Shown: positions 12,131 through 23,874 of the stretch, one piece after another
Numbering within the stretch: the first letter of the stretch is position 1
How the letters are laid out: every line of letters starts with the position of its first letter
DNA from: Hofstenia miamia
Lineage: Eukaryota > Xenacoelomorpha > Acoela
DNA: 64,000 bases
Assembly: GCA_004352715.1 (NCBI GenBank)
Contig: SCFE01000074.1
Location: 1,917,923 to 1,981,922 of the forward strand
Direction of reading: 5' to 3'
Made by a program: the position numbers and the translations under genes
Notes under the pieces: model-generated
Told to the model about the DNA's origin: nothing
The model's database searches: none
Seen by the model: only the letters and a program-made list of their open reading frames with translations

Positions 12131-12670
12131 GAGTGGTACACTAAATCGCCAATCTATTCCGCTAAAAGCGACGAAGAAACATTAATTTTCTTCATAGTAA
12201 CAGCCTTATACCGAATTTGTTTGATATTGTTCCAATGGGACAAATGTTTATATTAGTTCTGGCAATTATTCATGTGTTAGAAACAATATAGAGGTTATAA
12301 ATAAATTCAAAATATCCTAAAAATATTATTATATTTATATTTATTATATATATATATATATATAACTACTAGCTTACATATAATCGTTAATAGTTTTTTG
12401 AATCCCGAATTGAAGGATGTAGTAACTTGAAATGTTTTGTTTAGCAACGCAAAATTATAGTGCGATAATTAGAATAGCTATATGAAAGTTTTCTTTTATT
12501 TTTAGACCGATAATGATTACATAAAAGAACTTTCAGAATGCATTAAGGTTAAATTTTAAAATAAAACGCGATAACATATAGTGTGACTATTTGACAAATA
12601 ATTATTACTGCCCTCTCGACGACAGCTATTGGCTTTTAGCGAGATAGATTGGCGATTTAGCGTACCACCC
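12131..12670. mobile_element. MULE-like MITE with 9-base target duplication
   Basis: A 540-base element. The left end starts GAGTGGTACACTAAATCGCC and the complement of the right end starts GGGTGGTACGCTAAATCGCC. The match continues for roughly 40 bases with a few differences. It is flanked by a perfect 9-base direct repeat AAAATTATA (12122-12130 and 12671-12679). Nine-base duplications and G-starting ends fit Mutator-like elements. No transposase is encoded; the ORF at 12556-12738 overlaps the right inverted repeat and is incidental. A (TA)n run lies inside, at about 12345-12364. Confidence 0.8.
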
Positions 12671-12679
12671 AAAATTATA

Positions 12680-13190
12680 GGGAAAAGAAAGATTCTAAAA
12701 ACACTCATATTAGAATTTGTACATACAATCTTAAGCAAAGCGAATGCTATTCATGTATACACTCTTCGCAAATAATTTTTGATAAAATACCATTTATAAG
12801 GTTTACAGCTGCTCATTTTTAGTGCAGAAACGTAACTTAATTAAAAAAAAATTAATAATTCTTACCTAACTGTTTATGAACCAAAACAGGAACGAATGAT
12901 GTATTTATTGTTTTAACATCTGTTAAGTTACATTTTATTAGGGATTTTTATTATCAGTGAATTGCCTTGAAATATTAAAATTGCAGAATTAGTTCATAAA
13001 ATTTAAAATTGTTAATCTTATATTTTATCCTGCAAATATTTATCAGCTAGGGCATGGATCACAGATTGGTGCTATCCAACCTAAGAATACCTTATAATTG
13101 TTTTCACAGATCTCCAAGCATTGCAATGAGCTAAACCAAACTAATACCCCAATAGCAAATTTTGGTGACATTAATGAAACATTTAGGCAA
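12680..13190. other. Non-coding stretch, nothing recognised
   Basis: AT-rich, no coding or structural signal found. Confidence 0.4.
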
Positions 13191-13191
13191 A

Positions 13192-13330
13192 AATGGTACC
13201 TTTTTGTTTCGTCTTTTTGTAACGAAAATTAACCAAAATTTCTCGTTATTTTGTTTCTAAAAATAACCAGAATGTTTTGTCATTTAGTTTCGAAAAGTAC
13301 CCAATTGTTTTGTCTTTTATTTTTGAAGGG
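13192..13330. repeat. Degenerate tandem repeat, about 34-base unit, four copies
   Basis: Four consecutive stretches share the pattern of TTTTGT followed by a variable T-rich part and TTTCGAAA or a variant, then AATAACCA or a variant. The copies have diverged strongly, so this is an old minisatellite. Confidence 0.55.
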
Positions 13331-14329
13331 CAACCCATTACATTAATTAACATTGTATTCAAAATTTTGGTAGAAAATGAATACATAAAAATGTAATAAA
13401 ATTAAATATCAAATATTGGCCTGCTGTTCATGCATTGCAAAATGAAAGATCGCTATAAGGATATTATCAGGAATAAAAAGTATGCTCTGCTAAAATTTAA
13501 CAAAAATTGTGTTGTAGTCAAATCTGTTCATTCCTCCATGCAGTACGCTGCATATATATATATATATATATATATATACAGTATATATCAATGAAACTGA
13601 AAAATCGACTTGACGTTTTGTGTGTAATCTGCTCTATATACAGGCTTATGCAATGCAATTCCAAAAATCATATCTACTTAATATGAATTTTACTATATAT
13701 TTAAAAATATTACAAAATTAGTTACATTTTTGTTTCCAAATGGTGATAAATTAATAATACATAATCATATCTTGCAAATGTATAGAAGTATATATGCAAA
13801 TCTTCCCAAATAGAAGTTGAAAGTTGAAACTTGTATCTAGTTGATCATTATAAGGAAGGGTTTATCCCCTTCTGGAGTTAGAAGCATACATTAATGAAAC
13901 GTTGTTGCAAGAATCACTTCTTTGGCAAATTAATCAATAAATTCATGATATCTAAAATATGCAACTTTACTATTAAAAAAATTAAATTTATCTTTAACAA
14001 AATTTTTTCTGTTTGTTCTTTTAAGTAGAATACATTTACCGTCTTTTTGAAAATTATATTTCTAAATAAATTCAAATTTAGATTTAATTGAAAGTTTTAA
14101 ATATTTAGCAGTACATTATAGAATTATGCAGTAGTATACATATGCATATGGAAAATGTATATCTAATTGATCAGCATTTCTTGATAGTGCGGTGAGGTCA
14201 GCTGTGCATTGAATCTAAATACATACTAAAAATATGTATTCGACCACCTTGATATTTTCAATAAATAATGAACATTGGATAGAATGTGCCTAAAATTATA
14301 ACTAACTGTTACATTGATTGAGAAAAGAA
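13331..14329. other. Non-coding stretch with one TA tract
   Basis: A (TA)n run at about 13553-13577 and otherwise featureless AT-rich DNA. Confidence 0.4.
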
Positions 14330-15990
14330 TATCTGTATGTCTAATACCATAAAATATGTAGAATAACAATTGGCTATTAATTTTTAATCAAAATTAGAAA
14401 ACTTGTATAGGAAAAATGTATTCATTCGGCCTCCTGAACAAAATTTAACAAATGAGCAAATCTAAAAAAAGTAAATTCAAAATAAAATTTATAAATTAAG
14501 AATTGATGCAATATAAGCACTTAGCAACAAAATTGTCTCCTCTACTATTTTGAAGAGTGTCCCTTTAAGCGAATCACAGTTTCAAGCCGATCAGGGATTG
14601 AAGCAAAAAGTCTTTCAATAAAGTTGTTGGGAATTGCATAGAATTATTTCTTTATTGCTTTCCGCAGCTCGTCTTCAGTGTGAAGAGCATGCTGTCCAAT
14701 TCGATATTTGACCTCTTTCCACATATTTTCGATAATGTTAAGGTCTGGAGATTGATCAGGCCAGTCAGCAAGGATAGCAACCCCATTATTATGGAAAGAG
14801 TTTTTCATTTCTTTTGAGGTATGACACGGAGCATCATTCTGCTGATATATTGAATCACTTGTAAGGAGTGGCAAGAGTTCCTTCTATAAAATCCAAGCAT
14901 ATTGAGAGTTTCGGAGAGTACTAGTGATGTGAACTATCTTGCGAAGACCACACTTCCATATTGCACTCAATACATTGACAGACTTCCCACAATACTTCAT
15001 GGCAAACTGAGCCAAGAATCTGATCTTATGCTCAGTTAGTCAACATTATTTTTGATGAATATAGTTCAAATCTTGACTCATCTGAAAATATAACATTAAA
15101 TCAATGTTCAGACGAGTTGTCTCTGATCAATTTGGCCCACCTCAGCCGGCGTAATCTTAGGTTTGAGGTTAAGTATGGCCTTCTGGGTGCCACAAAGTCC
15201 CAATTGAGTACTTCTTCAGAATGTTTCTCACAGTTTTTGCCGTCAAGAAGTTACCATCAGCCCATTTCTTGCGAAGTTCCTCTGAGGTCTTCCTAGGATT
15301 TTTCTTTGAAAGGCAAACAAGATCTGACTTGGAAGTTTTGGAGTCTTCTTTGGTTTTCCAGACTTTGGCTTAGGGTCAATGATGTTTTCAGAAGTGAAAA
15401 GTCTGATGATATCCCCGACAGTACTTCGAGGTCGCTCTACAAGTCGGGCTATATTACGTTGATTCATCCCTTCCAAAAGTTTGGAGATAATCAACTGGCG
15501 GATGGCAATAGGTAGATAATCAGGCATCCTAAATGTTGAAGAAAGACTTGAAGCACTTTTCATAAGTTTGTGAATGTGTTTATCTAATGTGAAAATGCTT
15601 TAACAGTATTTACTGTTATCCAAGCAAATTACATCATATATTTAAGGAAAGACAACTGCAAAAATCTAATAAAGTTTTCAAATTCATTGGGAGTTATTTT
15701 TAAAAAACTTCAACCCTAGACATTTTCAAAATAAATAAACAGCTCAATAAATGAAATTATTTACACATTATCTGATTTAGTCTGGAGTGGCCAAATAAAT
15801 TTTTCAAAGAAAAAATTTGGGAACCACAAGCTTTGTAGGATTTCTCCTTGAGATTTAAATAAACAGAGAAAATATGCCTCAAAATTGATGAATTCCCCTT
15901 TCTGCAACACCAAATCTAATTAAAAATTCTTGGAATTATTGTTGACAAATCATGGGTGGCCGGATTCTTTTTTCAAGTACTGTATATCTT
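14330..15990 (-). mobile_element. Tc1-family DNA transposon, copy 1
   Basis: Holds a broken Tc1-like transposase gene on the minus strand. The right edge is provisionally the TACTTG-rich end near 15985, because its complement (ACTTG, an A-run, then CCGGCC) resembles a stretch near 14405-14435. Similarity with the copy at 34.0-35.1 kb runs on to about 14330, so the left edge may be there. The ends are therefore approximate. A TA target duplication is expected for this family, but I could not fix it. Confidence 0.7.
14524..15563 (-). pseudogene. Tc1-like transposase, disrupted
   Basis: The N-terminal part (15563-15243) begins MKSASSLSSTFRMPDYLP and contains a helix-turn-helix like the paired domain of Tc1 transposases (QRNIARLVERPRSTVGDI). 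The C-terminal part (14874-14644) has QQNDAPCHTSKEM and QSPDLNIIENMW, the second and third catalytic blocks of the DDE domain. The middle is broken by frameshifts and stops. At the position of the second catalytic Asp (QQD in the other copy) this copy has Asn, so it could not cut DNA even if repaired. A stop follows the KAIKK segment, with similarity continuing for about 40 more codons. Confidence 0.85.
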
Positions 15991-16232
15991 AATCTTTTAC
16001 AAATTGATCAGCATAGATTAATTTGGTACTAGAAATAGAATGAATCAAAATTCTGCATGCTAAGTGGAGGACAAGCATATACTCCCAAAGATAATTTTTA
16101 ATACTCCTCAGAAAAAACCGGTTGAAGATACTAAATACCGATATATTACGCAAGGCAAATAATACTACGTTACCTTAAATCGATTTAAATGCATATAATT
16201 TTTATATACTGCTAATCCTATTACCAGGGGTG
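15991..16232. other. Short non-coding spacer
   Basis: Nothing recognised between the Tc1 element and the following MITE. Confidence 0.4.
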
Positions 16233-16240
16233 CATTGCTT

Positions 16241-16614
16241 CAGAGTTGTCAACGAGCCGACTTTTTTAAGCTCGGGTCGGCTCATTTTACTTTTGAGTAA
16301 TTTCGGCTTGGCTCGGCTCGGCTCGCCACATAGAACCGTTCAATGAGGCTCATTTTAGCTCGATATTTTTTCAAAAATACTGCATTCTCAGAAATTTTTA
16401 AATAGCTCTTCCTAATTATTTAATAAACATTTTAAAATATGATTATAAAAAAGGTATATTGAATAAAAAAATAAGAAAAATCTGCATAAGCAAATTAAAA
16501 AGCAGAAATATAAATTGGCTAGGCTTAATAAAGGCTCGTTTTGGGCTGGTTGTATATCAAATGCTCTGCTCAAGCTCGGCTCGGCTTGGGAGGCTCGGCT
16601 CGTTGACAAGTCTG
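16241..16614. mobile_element. hAT-type MITE, family B, copy 1
   Basis: A 374-base element. Its left end reads CAGAGTTGTCAACGAGCCG and the complement of its right end reads CAGACTTGTCAACGAGCCG. A perfect 8-base target duplication CATTGCTT flanks it (16233-16240 and 16615-16622). Both subterminal regions contain many copies of GGCTC and GAGCC. Such clustered words are typical of transposase binding sites in hAT elements. The ORF inside (16412-16609) is incidental. Confidence 0.88.
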
Positions 16615-16622
16615 CATTGCTT

Positions 16623-18120
16623 ATGAGAAAACTGTGAAAGGGACGTAAATATTGTTTTTTGCAAACTGACTGTAAACACTGACTAGAGATTTGCAGTAAT
16701 TTGAACGAAACTAAGGCAAAAATGCACTTCGCCGCAGGCTAGAAATGAATGTAGCAAGTCACTTTAGGTAACACATCTTTAAATTTTTTGAAATGTTTGC
16801 ATATTTGATCATCGCTAAAACTACATTCCAATATAATGAGGCCATTTATGTTAATCAATCAATTTTCTACATTTCAAAATCAATATCGTGATAGTAATTG
16901 AAATGCAGAATGTAGACCTACAATAGGACAAATATAGATCCAACGATTTTTTTTGGAAATGGAGTATTTTGTGATATTCTGAATTTTAGCCGTTCTACGT
17001 CATTTAGGGCTTTTCTGTAACCCCATAGTTCTTAATTAAGTTGCTGAAATACCGGAAATTCCGTAAACCAACAAAAACTTATGAATTAGCAGCAATGCAT
17101 AGAAATTCATAAACTATAAAATTTCAGATGCTAGTTTAACCCCCTGGAAATATTCCGAAACTATTAAATGAGTCACACAATATGGTTTTCTATAGAGTTG
17201 TAATTGCATTCGCACATAAATTATTTATAATATTTATTGACTTTTATTCTATATTGAGTAATGTTTTTCAATCTACCTAATATAATATGTAGAAGCAAAA
17301 CCATAAAATGTTAAAAACCAGTAATAATGCATACAAGCAGAAATTACAAAAACACAAGAAAACCATCACATGCAAATGAAACAAGCAAAAATTTGTAGAA
17401 TACAAAGCACAGAACAAAGCCCTAGCATGCTTAAAATACGGAAATAAAATCTGAATATACAATAAAGAATTATCGAATTTAATTGTATGTACGGTTTTCA
17501 ATTTGGTCAATGCCTATGGTGAAAAGATATGTTGATTTTAACACACAACTTAGTTCATACAACCTTTGAATTTTTTAAACATGGTAAGCCATCTATGCAG
17601 CTTAATAAGTGAATATCACTAACCGTGTTCATCTGACTAAAAATAATTATAAAATGTCATATTGTTTGCACGCGCTTTTACTAACAAAAATTTGTACTAG
17701 ACTTGTTAAAGTTCAAGTAGTAAAAATATACAATTTAGGCTTTCATAATAGCCTAGAAATGTTGGGAAATCCAAAATATATTGTCCTTTTCTGGAATGCT
17801 ATGCCTTGAAAACTCTATCAAATTCAGATGTTATTTCAAAAATTCTCAGTCTCCACATGAGTTTGAAAGGTTTAATAGGAAAATTCGGTTAAAATCGGGT
17901 GTTCCTAGATGGAAATTGCGAGATAAATATTTTATGCTCTAATTCAATGAGAAAACTGCGTGAAAAAGTATTTATTTTATTTTATCTTTTGTATCAGATG
18001 TGTAGATGACATTAAAAATTTTATCATTTTTGTGAATTTTATATTTTCCTTATAAAAACATTTATTATTTTCAAATATTACTTGTCTTTGTGTGGTGAAA
18101 CTATATATATTCAAATTTAT
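16623..18120. other. Non-coding stretch, nothing recognised
   Basis: Several short ORFs on both strands, all of low-complexity AT-rich composition without splice or domain support. Confidence 0.4.
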
Positions 18121-18149
18121 TGCTCTCAATTTTAAAAATATTTTTATTT

Positions 18150-18290
18150 GGAAATATTTTTTGTTCAAAGTGCAACATTTACCCAAAAATTTCAGTCTCT
18201 CACATTAGCAGAAAAACGTTTGTAAATCCAAAATATTTTAAAAGTGAAGAGCGCAACTCTCTTGAGATTTCTAAAATTGTTTTCTGCTTC
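18150..18290 (-). repeat. Dispersed repeat family R1, copy 1 (reverse)
   Basis: Contains TTTCAGTCTCTCACATTAGC, found as its complement near 40100. It also contains GTGAAGAGCGCAACTCT, found as its complement near 61875. It thus links three places in the window. No coding capacity, terminal repeats or target duplication were identified, so the class is unknown. Confidence 0.55.
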
Positions 18291-21090
18291 AGGGGTTTTT
18301 TAGAAATTTGTATTTTTTCACTTAGAAATGAGATACTTTTATATACATATATTTTTCTTTCTAATTTTGAAAAGTTCTCTCTTAATGTTAGAATTTAAAA
18401 AGTTACACCTTAAGTGATGACCATATTTATAAGTTGTATAATGGATAGGCTAGCAGTTGGCTGACTAATATCTCAATTTTTTTTTACCAAAAAACCCTTA
18501 TATCCGTCTCTTCCTTTTCTATACGTTCACTGATTGACATTTTGCGTATTTTCTACTTACACGTCATGTTGTATGCATTTATAATTCTTTTATTTGCATC
18601 AAATTAGTTAATTTTTTTTCGAAATATATTCTTCTAAAGAAATTTCGAATTTTATTTGTTTGAAATCGCAATCTTTCTGTTTTTGTCTAAAATTTTATTT
18701 TCATTGTATTTTCCATTCTAAGTACTTTTACATTCGATGTAATTTCCATTCGAAGTAAATTCCATTTCTATCTATTTTCTTTCTCAAAATTATGAACATA
18801 ATTGTATTACGTCATTTACATAACTTGGCAAAAGTCATAGGCAAATAATAAGACACCGAATTATGGGTCCAAGTTTTTGGAACTGCACCATTTTCCTGAG
18901 GAGTCATTTGAATAGCGAAAACCTGTCAAAATCAGTGGCCAACACCGAATGAAGACCGTTTTGCTGATCCCTTGACTTTAAATAACCATTAAATTTAAAA
19001 AGTTACTAAGTTAGATTCTCGTTTCATTCTATTTATTTATGCACCATGCAACACAGAGAAAACATATACTTGTACATATGTCATAGATTTTATGAAATGA
19101 TTATTCTTCTCCATTTTGAGGTATTAAACATGTTGTTGATTTAAATTTCAAATGCACATATTCCTCCATTTAGTTGAGTTACAAGAGCAATTTAACATCT
19201 GCTAGGTTCACTAGGGGAAGCTAGACTAGCAATAAACTTGCAAGGATCTAACTTACAATCAGCATCTGCATTCTATTTAAGTTTTCATGAATGTTGTAAA
19301 TATAAAAAAACTACAATCCTGTTGGAATGACACAGGATGCCACCTAAGCCTATCCATGTTGCCAATCTCGAATCCCAAATAGTAATAACTCTCATACTTA
19401 GACTGTTATCAATTTATCAACTGTATTAGGTTTCAACCACGCATAAAAATAGAATCATAAGTTTTTATTTGATACATTCGCTAAAACTATCAACAAATCT
19501 TGCTATGATCAAAACATGGTTTTTATGTGAAGGAAATGATTTGAAGTGCTAAGTTCTAACCGTGGAAAAAATTTGCTATTATTTATCATGAAAAAGGGGT
19601 TTCAGAAATAACAAAAAACTAAGCTACAATCATTTCAAGAATAGCTATTTATTGTATGATTGATGTAATTAATGAAAATTTATGTAAAACATTTTTCAAT
19701 ACTATGCAAAATGAAAATTTATAAATGTCGCAATCAAAATGTCTACTATCACTTCTGCATCATTATGCTTAAGATTTCATTGTAAATTCTACTTTCTATA
19801 GGCCAAGATACTTCGTATTGATAATTTTAAAAAAACGTTCATCTACCAACCTTTTCGAAATGGAAATTATAGGAAAGGTATATTTGAAACACGAAAAAAC
19901 TTTAACCTGTTCAGTTCTGTTATTGAACTAAGGCAAGATTAGCGAAAGAGAATTTGAAGCCTCAACCATAAGAAGCGTAACACAGAAATGCCTGTATCCA
20001 CTAAAGAGCTTGAGAATAGTGTTTTGTGTTATATTTTCGCAAAATTGTAAACTTCATACGATTGATGTCAAACTGCATCAATAGAATCTGACTGTAAGGG
20101 TACTATAGGATACCCAAGCAAATGTGTTGAAAGATGCGTTACTTCACTGGTATCTAGGTTTTGAATCATTTCTATTCTAGTCCAAAATGAGAATTTTTCC
20201 CCTTGAACAAAATTTATTCATACATAGGAAAAGCAATAAATTCTGTGGTTTAACTGTTGTACATTTTGATGATATTTTTTTTGGCTGGAGGTAGTATTTT
20301 CGAAAGTGATATAATTAATTGAAGAAATTACCAAAGAAGAAAGTCGAAATTTTCGTTATCTAGGTGTACATAGGAAGAAACTAGGCTAATTTAATAATCT
20401 GAGAAATATTATCTTCAAATTCTCGCGTATGAAATTTGCCATGTTACGTGAGAAAATGAAATAATACATTATTACGTTTCTTTGTCAACTAGAAAAACAT
20501 CTATGATTAATCCACCAGGAAGGTTTTGTCTGACATTTCACTATTACATATTATGTCAATGATCTTTTGAAGAACTTTCCAGGATGATTTTCAAAAAATT
20601 TATTCTCAGCATCGATTTTTCAATAGAAAAATTGAAAGTGTCCAATTCAAACACGTTTTAAACCAAAACATATTAATCTATGAAACCATCTAAGATGATT
20701 TATTGCTGACTAGGCCTTCTTGCTTAAATCGCGTAATTTCACTTTGTTGAAAAGCATGTAATGAATTAGCCAGTTGAATTATTGCACAACACATATTTTG
20801 AAACAAATCAATTTAGTTTTCTTTTACTGAGTAGCATTCATTCTCTGTGATGGATACTTGTGCTCCAAGACTGACTTCTAATACGTTCTAATAGAATTTG
20901 GTGTCTTGATAAAATAAATTATAGATTTTCCAATGTCCATGCCCCTTAATGTTTAAAGTTTCCCAAATTGTAGAAGTTCTTCTCTCATGTTTAAGTTTCT
21001 TATCAGTTGTTGTTCGTTTGATGAAATTTCATTACCAATTACAGTATATTATAGAATTCTCTGATAATATTAACAATAACATGAATTAAT
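18291..21090. other. Non-coding stretch, nothing recognised
   Basis: About 2.8 kb of AT-rich DNA without a convincing ORF, exon or repeat boundary. Confidence 0.4.
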
Positions 21091-21094
21091 TCAC

Positions 21095-21099
<5 letters not shown>

Positions 21100-21127
<28 letters not shown>

Positions 21128-21234
21128 TAAATTTATTTATCACTAGCAACCTAGGAAGTGGGTTGAATAATAGGGATACAAATACAAAACAAATCACCAA
21201 ATAACACTAACTACTAACAGTTACTAAACACTAA
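21100..21234 (-). mobile_element. LINE family L-A, 3' end fragment
   Basis: A (GA)n tract at 21100-21127 leads into a stretch nearly identical to the 3' end of the LINE copies at 23.5 and 53.8 kb, including CACTAGCAACCTAGGAAGTG and the first units of the ACTAACAGTTACTAAAC minisatellite. It then runs into an N gap. The orientation is minus and the microsatellite marks the very 3' end of the LINE, as in the other copies. Confidence 0.85.
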
Positions 21235-21918
21235 NNNNNNNNNNNNNNNNNNNNNNNNNNNNNNNNNNNNNNNNNNNNNNNNNNNNNNNNNNNNNNNNNN
21301 NNNNNNNNNNNNNNNNNNNNNNNNNNNNNNNNNNNNNNNNNNNNNNNNNNNNNNNNNNNNNNNNNNNNNNNNNNNNNNNNNNNNNNNNNNNNNNNNNNNN
21401 NNNNNNNNNNNNNNNNNNNNNNNNNNNNNNNNNNNNNNNNNNNNNNNNNNNNNNNNNNNNNNNNNNNNNNNNNNNNNNNNNNNNNNNNNNNNNNNNNNNN
21501 NNNNNNNNNNNNNNNNNNNNNNNNNNNNNNNNNNNNNNNNNNNNNNNNNNNNNNNNNNNNNNNNNNNNNNNNNNNNNNNNNNNNNNNNNNNNNNNNNNNN
21601 NNNNNNNNNNNNNNNNNNNNNNNNNNNNNNNNNNNNNNNNNNNNNNNNNNNNNNNNNNNNNNNNNNNNNNNNNNNNNNNNNNNNNNNNNNNNNNNNNNNN
21701 NNNNNNNNNNNNNNNNNNNNNNNNNNNNNNNNNNNNNNNNNNNNNNNNNNNNNNNNNNNNNNNNNNNNNNNNNNNNNNNNNNNNNNNNNNNNNNNNNNNN
21801 NNNNNNNNNNNNNNNNNNNNNNNNNNNNNNNNNNNNNNNNNNNNNNNNNNNNNNNNNNNNNNNNNNNNNNNNNNNNNNNNNNNNNNNNNNNNNNNNNNNN
21901 NNNNNNNNNNNNNNNNNN
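21235..21918. other. Assembly gap (684 N)
   Basis: Run of N. It separates the main left contig from a 2.6-kb contig island (21919-24483). By comparison with the 55-kb locus it should hold exons 3 onward of the minus-strand Ig-type gene copy. Confidence 0.95.
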
Positions 21919-22873
21919 AGGTGAATCTGGAAATTAGGTGTTAGTAAAATATTTGCTAAACTATATTTTTACAGTGTACAACTAGTGTTATTGATGATGA
22001 TTTGGAAACATTCGTTTTGAAATTATATGCATAGCATGTGTACATTGTTTGATCCATATCTCTTGAAACATTTTGTATATTCCAAGCAAATTGATTTTCA
22101 GTAATAGTGAAGGCTGTAGAAGAGCAATTTAGATTTGCTGCTGGAAAAGAATGAATTGAGATGTTGCCAGTGGTGTTGCTGCCTTCACTTGTTATGAGGT
22201 CTTTTTGAGCCATTAGGTATGGCCCATCTAAAATGATTTCCATTAGCAAAAAAATTAACTTTATATTTGTTTATTAATTATTGGTTTGCAACTATTAATA
22301 TACTAAAAAAATTGAGTAATTCTTTTAAATGACATAAACCTTTGTACATTTAAATTCGAAGAAGGTGCATTAAATTTCGAGCAAAATAGATCGAATTTCA
22401 AATAAAAAATTATTTCTGATAAGAAAATATAAATGTAATAATACATATAATCAATTACGTAAACATTAGAACAATTTGTTTACGTAACTGCAATTGGAAA
22501 TCAACTAATTCCAATTTAAGACCTTTTTTGGATTATGAAAATTATTATAAGTTGCTTTTTATCTTTCGGAACATGTACAAAATTTTAAAAGCTTATAATA
22601 CATATAATAAAACCGTAAAAGTCTTAGTGGCCAGTGAAACTTTATTGAACTATGCCTGCTTGAGGAGTAGATTGTTGCAATGCCATTTACGAAGATATTT
22701 GACACCATTTCACTATAAGTGCTTCCACTCATTGTGCAAGGAAAGTAGTTTCGTTTTTTGATTGCAGAATTTAAATTTTACACCATACTTGAACACACTT
22801 CAGAACAGCTCAATGGGTGAACAGCTGTAATAATAAGGAGCAAGCCGCAGAAATACCAAATGCAATTTCTCAT
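21919..22873 (-). CDS. Ig-superfamily receptor gene, second copy, exons 1-2 (truncated by gap)
   Basis: Mirror image of the first two exons of the gene at 54522-56296. Exon 1 (22873-22789) encodes a signal peptide starting MRNCIWYFCGLLL and ends in phase 1 at a GTATGG donor. Exon 2 (22227-21973) encodes an extracellular segment with YTCYAYN, the usual C-terminal cysteine motif of an Ig fold, and ends in phase 1. The first bases of exon 3 (21926-21919) are visible before the N gap. The coding sequence and the intron agree with the other copy wherever I compared them, so this is either a very recent inverted duplicate or an assembly duplicate. Confidence 0.75.
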
Positions 22874-23504
22874 TATAGTTGGGCATCACTTTGAGTAGCT
22901 TTATCATGTAGAAAAGAATCTTAGCAAATTGAACCAACGCAGTCTCTCAGCAAGCATTCAGCACAATTTCTGGCATTAAGAGAACCAAAGTGCACTGTAA
23001 ATGACATCATTTTCATAGGAGAAATACTCTCCTCACAGTGAATGCTTCTTTAATGCATTTTAGGAATATTTATTACTCGTATGTTTATCTTTTCTTGCTC
23101 TTATCTTTCCTCATTGTGTGTATTGATTAAGGCTTCACTTACAGGATAAGTTTTCCTTTATGACTTTCTTTTGTGTAAGGGAAAGCCTGTGTAAACCAAA
23201 TTTAGAATCCCTTATGGGGATTGTAGTTAAAAGATATCTGATTGGAAGAAAGCTATTTAACTTAATATAGACCAATGACACTGCTTGCTGTAACTACGCA
23301 TTCAGTGACATCATAGAATAAAATTGACATAGAAACACGAAAAAGTTCTCACGAAACACTTATGCGATCATGCAAATGATATTTAGTAAATCTAATAATT
23401 GCTTCATAAATAAGGATAAAGTCATAGGGATAACTTATCATTTAAACAGAGACTAAATTTGCTTTCATTTTCATTTTGAAATACCTGAATGCAACCTTCC
23501 ACAA
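22874..23504. other. 5' flank of the Ig-type gene copy
   Basis: Shared base for base with 53890-54521 in reverse, apart from a one-base length difference in the stretch aaaccaaat versus its complement at about 54193. No promoter motif was securely recognised. Confidence 0.55.
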
Positions 23505-23597
23505 TATTGAGAGAGAGGGGGAAATTTATTTATCACTAGCAACCTAGCAAGTGGGTTCAATAATAGTGATACAAATACAAAACAAATCACCAAATAA

Positions 23598-23784
23598 CAC
23601 TAACTACTAACAGTTACTAAACACTAACTACTAACAGTTACTAAACACTAAATACTAACCATTACTAAACACTAACTACTAACAGTTACTAAACACTAAC
23701 TACTAACAGTTACTAAACACTAACTACTAACAGTTACTAAACACTAACTACTAACAGTTACTAAACACTAAATACTAATAGTTA
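23598..23784. repeat. Minisatellite in the LINE 3' UTR, 24-base unit, about 8 copies
   Basis: Tandem copies of ACTAACTACTAACAGTTACT plus AAAC. The same array has about five units in the copy at 53683-53801 and begins again at 21215 before the gap. The copy number differs between LINE copies, so it is a variable tandem repeat carried by the element. Confidence 0.9.
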
Positions 23785-23874
23785 TGATACTTCTTACTGA
23801 TCTGTGCAGGAATGAGAGATTTTTCAAATCTTGATGCATGGCATGGCAATATTCTATCGCGGATATCACGTAAA

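Noticed and set aside
22528-22761. 77-codon ORF repeated at 54634-54867
   Set aside because: It lies antisense in the first intron of the Ig-type gene. The repetition is due to the duplication of the whole locus and does not indicate coding.
23598-23784. CRISPR-like array of short direct repeats
   Set aside because: The units are head to tail without unique spacers, inside a LINE 3' end of a eukaryotic genome; it is a minisatellite.
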